A DNA stretch of 11,278 bases, taken from assembly GCA_003514765.1 (NCBI GenBank), contig DOOY01000318.1, positions 1 through 11,278 on the forward strand. Reading direction: 5' to 3'. This document shows positions 6,774-11,278 of this stretch, piece after piece. The translations under genes were made by a program, and so were the position numbers. The notes beneath the pieces were generated by a model. The model did no database searches and was not told where the DNA came from. It was given only the letters and a program-made list of their open reading frames with translations. Position 1 is the stretch's first letter. Each line of letters starts with the position of its first letter. The stretch comes from Nitrosomonas sp. (GTDB taxonomy: Bacteria > Pseudomonadota > Gammaproteobacteria > Burkholderiales > Nitrosomonadaceae).

Positions 6774-8015
6774 TTACACTTTACGAAACACTAGCGTTCC
6801 ATTGGTACCGCCAAATCCAAACGAATTAGATAATGCAACATTAATATCCATTTTTCGCGCTTCGTTAGGAACATAATCGAGATCACATTGTGGGTCCTGG
6901 TTTTCAAGATTGATGGTAGGCGGTGAAATCTGATGATGGATAGCCAATGCGGAAAAAATAGCTTCCACCCCCCCCGCAGCACCCAACAAATGCCCTGTCA
7001 TGGATTTAGTCGAGTTGACTACGAGCTTACTGGCATGCTCACCAAAGCAACGTTTTACCGCAGTTGTTTCTGCAATGTCACCTAAAGGTGTCGATGTGCC
7101 ATGCGCATTGACATAATCAACTTCAGATGGATTAATCTTTGCATTCTTGAGCGCATTTGACATGCAGCGCGCCGCGCCCTCGCCATCTTCACTCGGTGCT
7201 GTCATATGATAGGCATCCGCACTCATGCCAAAGCCCACCAATTCAGCATAAATAGTTGCACCTCTGCGCTTGGCGTGTTCCATTTCCTCGAGCACCAGTA
7301 CGCCGGCACCCTCACCGAGCACAAAGCCATCTCGCGCCAAATCCCAAGGCCGGCTGGCTGCTTCAGGGTTATCATTTTTCACTGACAAAGCCTTGGCAGC
7401 CGCAAAACCGCCAATCGCCAACGGGGTAACGCATGATTCAGCACCCCCGCAAATCATGATGTCCGCATCGTCATATTCAATCATCCGCGCGGAATTACCG
7501 ATACTATGCGTTGCCGTTGTACAGGCGGTGACTATGGCCAGATTGGGTCCCTTAAAGCCATATTTGATGGACAAATTGCCCGAAATCATATTGATAATTG
7601 TACTGGGTATAAAAAAGGGAGAAATTTTCCGAGGACCGCCTCTATGATAAACGTCGTCCATGTATTCAATCATGGGCAACCCGCCAATACCTGATCCGAT
7701 ATTAACACCTATGCGCTCGGCCTCCAGGTTGGATATATCTTCTATACCGGCGTCTTTAATGGATTGCGTTGCAGCGGCCATGCCGTAATGTATAAAAACA
7801 TCCATCCGACGCGCCTCTTTGACAGGAAGATATTCACTGATATCAAAATCTTCCACCTCTCCCGCTATCTGCGAAGAAAATGCCGATGCATCAAAACGGG
7901 TAATACGGGTAATACCGGTCTTGCCTGCCACGATATTTTCCCATGCTTTTGAAACTGTATTTCCAACGGGTGAGATAATTCCCATCCCGGTAACAACCAC
8001 CCTGCGTTTGGACAA
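6774..8015 (-). CDS. fabF: 3-oxoacyl-ACP synthase II (beta-ketoacyl-ACP synthase II)
   Basis: FabF condenses malonyl-ACP with a growing acyl-ACP in cytosolic type II fatty-acid synthesis. The 413-residue protein matches E. coli FabF in length and order. The triad is intact: C165 in [13 protein letters not shown]305 in [11 protein letters not shown] and H342 in [15 protein letters not shown]. The glycine-rich end [11 protein letters not shown] (396-406) is also present. The start is TTG at 8013-8015, chosen because the conserved [10 protein letters not shown] begins there and GGAG lies five bases upstream; the next ATG, codon 11, would remove the first beta strand. acpP ends 28 bases upstream. 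A run of eight G on the coding strand (6968-6975) encodes part of AAGGVEA without disturbing the frame. Confidence 0.97.
   Translation of the reverse strand: MSKRRVVVTGMGIISPVGNTVSKAWENIVAGKTGITRITRFDASAFSSQIAGEVEDFDISEYLPVKEARRMDVFIHYGMAAATQSIKDAGIEDISNLEAERIGVNIGSGIGGLPMIEYMDDVYHRGGPRKISPFFIPSTIINMISGNLSIKYGFKGPNLAIVTACTTATHSIGNSARMIEYDDADIMICGGAESCVTPLAIGGFAAAKALSVKNDNPEAASRPWDLARDGFVLGEGAGVLVLEEMEHAKRRGATIYAELVGFGMSADAYHMTAPSEDGEGAARCMSNALKNAKINPSEVDYVNAHGTSTPLGDIAETTAVKRCFGEHASKLVVNSTKSMTGHLLGAAGGVEAIFSALAIHHQISPPTINLENQDPQCDLDYVPNEARKMDINVALSNSFGFGGTNGTLVFRKV
6968..6975. repeat. Homopolymer C8 (G8 on the fabF coding strand)
   Basis: Eight consecutive C on the plus strand lie inside fabF. 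They encode Gly-Gly within the conserved AAGGVEA segment, and the downstream protein stays in the normal family frame, so the length given here is the functional one. Such runs are prone to slippage and to base-calling errors. Confidence 0.9.
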
Positions 8016-8020
8016 AATAA

Positions 8021-8024
8021 CTCC
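8021..8024 (-). promoter_or_regulatory. Ribosome-binding site for the UUG start of fabF
   Basis: Read on the minus strand, GGAG precedes TTG (8015-8013) by five bases. It lies between the acpP stop and fabF and supports TTG over the internal ATG at codon 11. Confidence 0.75.
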
Positions 8025-8043
8025 GATAAATTACTTAAAATAA

Positions 8044-8283
8044 CTAGCTGCCTGCGTTTGAGCTGACATAATCAATCGCTTCTTGGACGGTATTTATTTT
8101 TTCAGCTTGTTCGTCTGGAATTTCGCATTCAAATTCTTCTTCTAGCGCCATCACTAGCTCCACTGTATCCAGCGAATCCGCTCCCAAATCGTTTACAAAT
8201 GATGATTCATTTTTGACTTCCTCTTCTTTTACACCAAGTTGCTCAGCTACGATTTTCTTAATGCGCTGTTCTATGTTTTCCAT
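8044..8283 (-). CDS. acpP: Acyl carrier protein
   Basis: AcpP carries acyl chains on a 4'-phosphopantetheine arm through every step of fatty-acid synthesis, and also supplies acyl groups for phospholipid and lipid A. The 79-residue, strongly acidic protein has the standard four-helix layout. The attachment serine is S37 in the motif [18 protein letters not shown], and conserved IPDEQAEKI (55-63) follows. Length matches E. coli AcpP (78). ATG 8281-8283 is preceded by AAGGAAG, seven bases upstream on the minus strand. It follows fabG after an AT-rich 159-base gap, the longest in the cluster, which may hold its own promoter; fabF starts 28 bases after its stop. Extra transcription of acpP would fit its known high abundance. 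Confidence 0.98.
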   Translation of the reverse strand: MENIEQRIKKIVAEQLGVKEEEVKNESSFVNDLGADSLDTVELVMALEEEFECEIPDEQAEKINTVQEAIDYVSSNAGS

Positions 8284-8316
8284 TTAAATGCTTCCTTCTA
8301 AGGTAAGAAAAAGGTC

Positions 8317-8346
8317 TATATATTAACAAATTTTAAAAGTCTGCAA
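8317..8346 (-). promoter_or_regulatory. Candidate internal promoter and leader of acpP
   Basis: In the 159-base fabG-acpP gap (8284-8442), read on the minus strand, TTGCAG (8346-8341) and TATATA (8322-8317) are separated by 18 bases and resemble -35 and -10 boxes, although the -35 matches only TTG. Transcription would begin near 8310, about 27 bases before the acpP ATG. The gap is very AT-rich. It also holds a 6-bp hairpin (8343-8348 with 8357-8362) overlapping the -35, and a bulged 7-bp hairpin (8371-8378 with 8389-8395). Neither hairpin has a following U run, so no terminator for fabG is evident. Confidence 0.4.
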
Positions 8347-8442
8347 AACAATAATATTTTGCTTCATAATCCTTGCAACCAGATATTTTTGCAGGAATTT
8401 CATAAAAAAACGACGGCCTGAATTCACTTTATCAACAATCGA

Positions 8443-9180
8443 TTAGTCCATGTACATACCACCATTCACATGCAGCGTCGAACCGGTAATATAACCCGCA
8501 GCAGACGATGCCAGAAAAGCAACCGCTGACGCGACTTCTTCGGACCGCCCGAGCCTGCCCAAGGGAACATGCTGGATCAGACTTTGTTGCTGATCGTCAC
8601 TGAGCGCCCGGGTCATGTCCGTATCGATGAATCCTGGCGCAATACAGTTGACCGTGATATTACGGCTCCCGACTTCACGTGCCAATGATTTACTAAAACC
8701 AAATATACCCGCCTTGGCGGCCGCATAATTTGCTTGCCCTATGTTTCCGATCACGCCAACTACAGAGGAAATATTAATAATACGTCCATAGCGTGCTTTC
8801 ATCATGGCACGAAGGACTGCACGGCTTAAACGAAAGGCCGATTTGAGATTGGTTTCCAGAATATCGTCCCATTCCTCATCTTTCATACGCACCAGGAGAT
8901 TATCACGGGTTATACCCGCATTGTTAACCAGAATCTCAATTTCACCATATTTCTCGCGAATGCTCGCAATGACATTGTTTATCTGGTCAACATCATTCAC
9001 ATTAAGAGCAATACCCATACCCTGGATGTTTGCTTTGCTGAGGTACTGATCAATCGATTCTGCGCCATGTTGTGTAGTCGCCGTTCCAATCACAATCGCA
9101 CCATGTTGTCCCAGCTTCTGAGCAATCGCCTGCCCGATACCACGGCTGGCACCCGTTACTAATGCTATTTTGTTTTCCAA
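8443..9180 (-). CDS. fabG: 3-oxoacyl-ACP reductase (NADPH-dependent)
   Basis: FabG reduces 3-oxoacyl-ACP to (3R)-hydroxyacyl-ACP in the elongation cycle. The 245-residue protein is a short-chain dehydrogenase: the nucleotide-binding loop TGASRGIG is at 9-16, NNAG at 86-89, and the catalytic residues are N111, S139 in NISSVVG, Y152 and K156 in YAAAK. RDNLLVRMKDEEW (92-104) and the end HVNGGMYMD are diagnostic of FabG within this large family. The start is TTG 9178-9180, preceded by a strong GGAGG six bases upstream. An ATG at 9183-9185 lies between them but is out of frame, and no in-frame ATG fits the conserved N-terminus. It follows fabD after 71 bases. Confidence 0.97.
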   Translation of the reverse strand: MENKIALVTGASRGIGQAIAQKLGQHGAIVIGTATTQHGAESIDQYLSKANIQGMGIALNVNDVDQINNVIASIREKYGEIEILVNNAGITRDNLLVRMKDEEWDDILETNLKSAFRLSRAVLRAMMKARYGRIINISSVVGVIGNIGQANYAAAKAGIFGFSKSLAREVGSRNITVNCIAPGFIDTDMTRALSDDQQQSLIQHVPLGRLGRSEEVASAVAFLASSAAGYITGSTLHVNGGMYMD

Positions 9181-9186
9181 ACCATG

Positions 9187-9191
9187 CCTCC
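9187..9191 (-). promoter_or_regulatory. Strong ribosome-binding site for the UUG start of fabG
   Basis: GGAGG on the minus strand lies six bases before TTG 9180-9178. A small hairpin, GTGAA (9197-9201) with TTCAC (9209-9213), lies just 5' of it in the mRNA. The site decides for TTG, because the ATG inside the spacer is in another frame and too close to the GGAGG. Confidence 0.85.
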
Positions 9192-9251
9192 ATGAAGTGA
9201 ATCACAGCTTCACCTGCGTTGATATCACATTTCATTAATGTATTCATATAC

Positions 9252-10190
9252 TTACTCTGAAATTGTACGCGCCTGCTGGATTGCATCGCTACCCGTAAAC
9301 GACAAGTGTTGCAAATTGCGATCAATTCGCTTATTGAGTCCGGTTAAAATATTTCCCGGTCCGCATTCGGCAATATGTGTAATACCCTCTGCCGCAAAAG
9401 TGCGTATTGTATCAACCCAGCGTACGGGACTGAATAACTGTCTGGTCAGAATATCCTTAATCGAATCTATGTCATTATGCACCTGGACATCAACATTATG
9501 CACTACCGGAATATCCGGCAATTGTAGTGTTGTTTGTGCAAGCTGCTGTCGCATTTTCTTGGCGGCCAGTTTCATCAGTTGGCAATGTGACGGGATGCTC
9601 ACAGGCAACATCACAGCACGTTTTGCACCTTTCTCCTTAGCCAGTTCGATACCTTTCAACACTGCATTTTTATGTCCGGCGATAACAACCTGGCCGGGTG
9701 AATTAAAATTAGCCGGTTCCAGAGACTCCTGATCGTTCAATGCATTGATCTCCTTGCATATTGTCGTTATAACTGCATCATCCAATCCAAGGATGGCCGC
9801 CATGCCGCCTGTGCCTTCAGGTACTGCCTGCTGCATAATCTGCGCACGAAAACGCACCAGCTTAAGCGCATCTGCGAAACTGAGCGAACCTGATGCCACC
9901 AGCGCGGTGTACTCACCCAGACTATGGCCCGCCAGACACGCAGGTTTATCCCCTCCCAGACTTTCCCAGGCCCGATACACAGCCACCCCGCCCATAAGCA
10001 TCAATGGTTGCGTATTGATTGTAAGGTTTAGATCGTCAACTGGTCCGTCACTCACCATTGACCAGAAATCTTGTCCAAGAATATCGGATGCTTCAGCAAA
10101 CGTTTCGCGCACAACAGGCAAGTCATTATAGCCCGCCATCATACCAACTGATTGCGAGCCCTGGCCCGGAAAAACAAACGCAAACTTCAT
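9252..10190 (-). CDS. fabD: Malonyl-CoA:ACP transacylase
   Basis: FabD moves malonyl from CoA to AcpP, supplying the two-carbon donor for FabH and FabF. The 312-residue protein begins with FAFVFPGQGSQ (3-13). It carries the nucleophile S90 in GHSLGEY (88-94), R115 in the FRAQIMQ segment, and H202 in PVSIPSHC, equivalent to the catalytic S92, R117 and H201 of the E. coli enzyme. GPGNILTGLNKR near the C-terminus is typical of the family, and length is normal (about 310). At the position of E. coli Q250 this protein reads SPVRW, with Arg instead of Gln. ATG 10188-10190 lies only three bases after the fabH stop and has a poor ribosome-binding site, so translation is probably coupled to fabH. Confidence 0.97.
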   Translation of the reverse strand: MKFAFVFPGQGSQSVGMMAGYNDLPVVRETFAEASDILGQDFWSMVSDGPVDDLNLTINTQPLMLMGGVAVYRAWESLGGDKPACLAGHSLGEYTALVASGSLSFADALKLVRFRAQIMQQAVPEGTGGMAAILGLDDAVITTICKEINALNDQESLEPANFNSPGQVVIAGHKNAVLKGIELAKEKGAKRAVMLPVSIPSHCQLMKLAAKKMRQQLAQTTLQLPDIPVVHNVDVQVHNDIDSIKDILTRQLFSPVRWVDTIRTFAAEGITHIAECGPGNILTGLNKRIDRNLQHLSFTGSDAIQQARTISE

Positions 10191-10193
10191 AAA

Positions 10194-11150
10194 TTACCAG
10201 CGGAGTAACACCGCCCCCCAAGTGAAACCGCCGCCAACACCTTCCAGCAGTACGAGTTGATCTTCCTGGATACGTCCGTCCCGAACCGCAAGGTCCAACG
10301 CCAGCGGAATTGATGCCGCCGAAGTGTTGCCATGTTTATCAACAGTAACAACAACTTTTTCCAAAGGTATTCCCAATTTTTGGGCGGTTGAGCGGATAAT
10401 ACGAATATTCGCCTGATGCGGAATCAGCCAGTCGATGTCCGCGGGTTTCAGCTGGCTTTCAGTTACCGCCTCATGCGCGACCTCTTCCAGAACCTTAACT
10501 GCAAACTTGAAAACTGTCCCGCCTTCCATACTGATAAACGGGTTACCCTGGACAATTCCTCCGCCAATACTGCCCGGCACCGAAAGAACGTCTCTGTAAC
10601 TGCCGTTGGCATGCAAATGACTCGACAAAATGCCGGGCGCATCGCTTTGAGAGAGTACGACGGCACCTGCACCATCACCAAATAAAACACAGGTAGTGCG
10701 ATCATTCCAATCTATTATTTTGGAATAAATTTCACTGCCGACAACCAGTGCATTTCTGCATTTCCCGGAGCTGACAAACATATCTGCGGTGGCCAATGCG
10801 TAAACAAAACCACTGCAGACCGCCTGTACATCAAATGCGGGACAGTTCTTAACACCCAGTTTGTCTTGCAAAATACAGGCAGTGCTTGGAAACACCATAT
10901 CCGGTGTTGTCGTGGCAACAATAATCAGATCGATATCTTTACTGCTAACATCGGCCGCTTTCATTGCATTTTGGCTGGCATGAAAAGCCAGGTCGCTTGC
11001 TACCTGGTCTGTATGCGCAATATGACGCTGGGTTATTCCAGTACGTGTCCGTATCCAATCATCACTTGTTTCCACCATTTTTTCCAAGTCTTGATTGGTA
11101 AGCACTTTTTCCGGCAAGTAGCTGCCTGTTCCGGTAATTCGTGAGTACAT
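10194..11150 (-). CDS. fabH: 3-oxoacyl-ACP synthase III (beta-ketoacyl-ACP synthase III)
   Basis: FabH starts fatty-acid synthesis by condensing acetyl-CoA (or a short acyl-CoA) with malonyl-ACP. The 318-residue protein has the KAS III triad C112 in QAVCSGF, H245 in IPHQAN and N275 in KHGNTSAAS, almost identical in position to E. coli (112, 244, 274). WIRTRTGI (32-39) and the end [13 protein letters not shown] are also typical. Length equals the usual 317-320. ATG 11148-11150 begins at the conserved [13 protein letters not shown], although no clear Shine-Dalgarno sequence is visible upstream. It starts 35 bases after the plsX stop and its own stop is three bases before fabD, indicating one transcript. 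Confidence 0.97.
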   Translation of the reverse strand: MYSRITGTGSYLPEKVLTNQDLEKMVETSDDWIRTRTGITQRHIAHTDQVASDLAFHASQNAMKAADVSSKDIDLIIVATTTPDMVFPSTACILQDKLGVKNCPAFDVQAVCSGFVYALATADMFVSSGKCRNALVVGSEIYSKIIDWNDRTTCVLFGDGAGAVVLSQSDAPGILSSHLHANGSYRDVLSVPGSIGGGIVQGNPFISMEGGTVFKFAVKVLEEVAHEAVTESQLKPADIDWLIPHQANIRIIRSTAQKLGIPLEKVVVTVDKHGNTSAASIPLALDLAVRDGRIQEDQLVLLEGVGGGFTWGAVLLRW

Positions 11151-11185
11151 TATTATTTAACAGTTATTTTAGAAATCATTCGTAA

Positions 11186-11278
11186 CTACTTGGAAAGTTC
11201 GGATACTCGCTCACTGATACGACGCAACATACCGCCACGCACCTCGTCTGCCGCACGTTTAATGGCTGATTTAAACGC
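11186..11278 (-). CDS. plsX: C-terminal end of phosphate acyltransferase PlsX (partial)
   Basis: An open minus-strand frame runs in from the right edge and stops at TAG (11188-11186), giving 30 residues. The segment FKSAIKRAADEV, then LRRISERVSEL, resembles the final helices of PlsX. That peripheral membrane enzyme makes acyl-phosphate from acyl-ACP for the PlsX/PlsY route to phosphatidic acid. Its place directly before fabH, in the standard plsX-fabH-fabD-fabG-acpP-fabF order, is the strongest support, because the fragment has no catalytic motif. The rest of the gene and the main operon promoter lie outside the window. Confidence 0.85.
   Translation of the reverse strand, partial: AFKSAIKRAADEVRGGMLRRISERVSELSK

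Noticed and set aside
7270..7647. A 125-codon plus-strand open frame opposite fabF
   Set aside because: Antisense to the FabF active-site region; the low-complexity Ser/Pro/Ala composition is a shadow of conserved FabF codons.
6774..8015. A possible frameshift in fabF at the G8 run
   Set aside because: The protein keeps family motifs on both sides of the run ([12 protein letters not shown] before and at it, FGFGGTNG after it), so the frame is intact.
9183..9185. ATG near the start of fabG as its start codon
   Set aside because: It is out of frame with fabG and only one base from the GGAGG; the in-frame TTG at 9180-9178 has correct spacing.
9238..9732. A 164-codon plus-strand open frame opposite fabD
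   Set aside because: It lies wholly or mostly antisense to a strongly conserved gene, its translation shows no recognisable domain, and it is rich in Ser, Cys and Arg as expected from a shadow frame.
9745..10131. A 128-codon plus-strand open frame opposite fabD
   Set aside because: Antisense to the catalytic half of fabD, no domain and no ribosome-binding site seen.
1..11278. CRISPR array, tRNA, rRNA, insertion sequence or a defence-type system
   Set aside because: No regularly spaced repeats, cloverleaf-like segment, transposase or defence-associated domain was seen; nearly every base is accounted for by housekeeping genes with short gaps.

Overview
The window looks like ordinary chromosome from a betaproteobacterium, most likely a Nitrosomonas-type ammonia oxidiser (family Nitrosomonadaceae). 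This is inferred from three things: moderately AT-rich DNA, a 5' fragment resembling the C-terminus of a cytochrome P460-family c-type haem protein, and the gene order. There is no sign of a phage, insertion sequence, CRISPR array, tRNA or rRNA.

Layout. Bases 1-93 hold the end of a plus-strand cytochrome P460-like gene, followed by a strong two-way terminator (140-179). gloB (216-1007, minus) converges on that terminator. gloB is divergent from a plus-strand set: a YafS-like methyltransferase (1113-1826), rnhA (1889-2359) and dnaQ (start corrected to 2379, end 3080). This is the gloB-yafS-rnhA-dnaQ neighbourhood known from E. coli, but here rnhA and dnaQ are collinear rather than divergent.

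From 3117 to the right edge every gene is on the minus strand. Read in the direction of transcription: plsX (only its 3' end, 11278-11186), fabH, fabD, fabG, acpP, fabF, mltG, then an 861-residue membrane glycosyltransferase. This is the conserved phospholipid and fatty-acid initiation cluster joined to a peptidoglycan lytic transglycosylase. pabC, tmk and holB, common neighbours of mltG in proteobacteria, are absent here. Their place is taken by a single polypeptide that joins a DPM1-like GT2 synthase, a GtrA-like membrane domain and an ArnT/GT39-like transferase.

How the genes work together. PlsX, FabD, FabH, FabG, AcpP and FabF start and elongate fatty acids on acyl carrier protein. MltG cuts nascent peptidoglycan. 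The fusion protein probably loads a sugar onto a polyprenyl-phosphate carrier and transfers it to an envelope acceptor. The minus-strand block is thus an envelope-building operon. The plus-strand block concerns genome maintenance (RNase HI, the Pol III proofreading subunit), and gloB handles methylglyoxal detoxification.

Most of the window is well-known housekeeping. The points worth a second look are the three-domain glycosyltransferase, the degenerate SAM-binding motif in the methyltransferase, the (GCTTA)4 repeat in the gloB/methyltransferase intergenic region, the UUG start codons of fabG and fabF, and the structured AT-rich leader of acpP.
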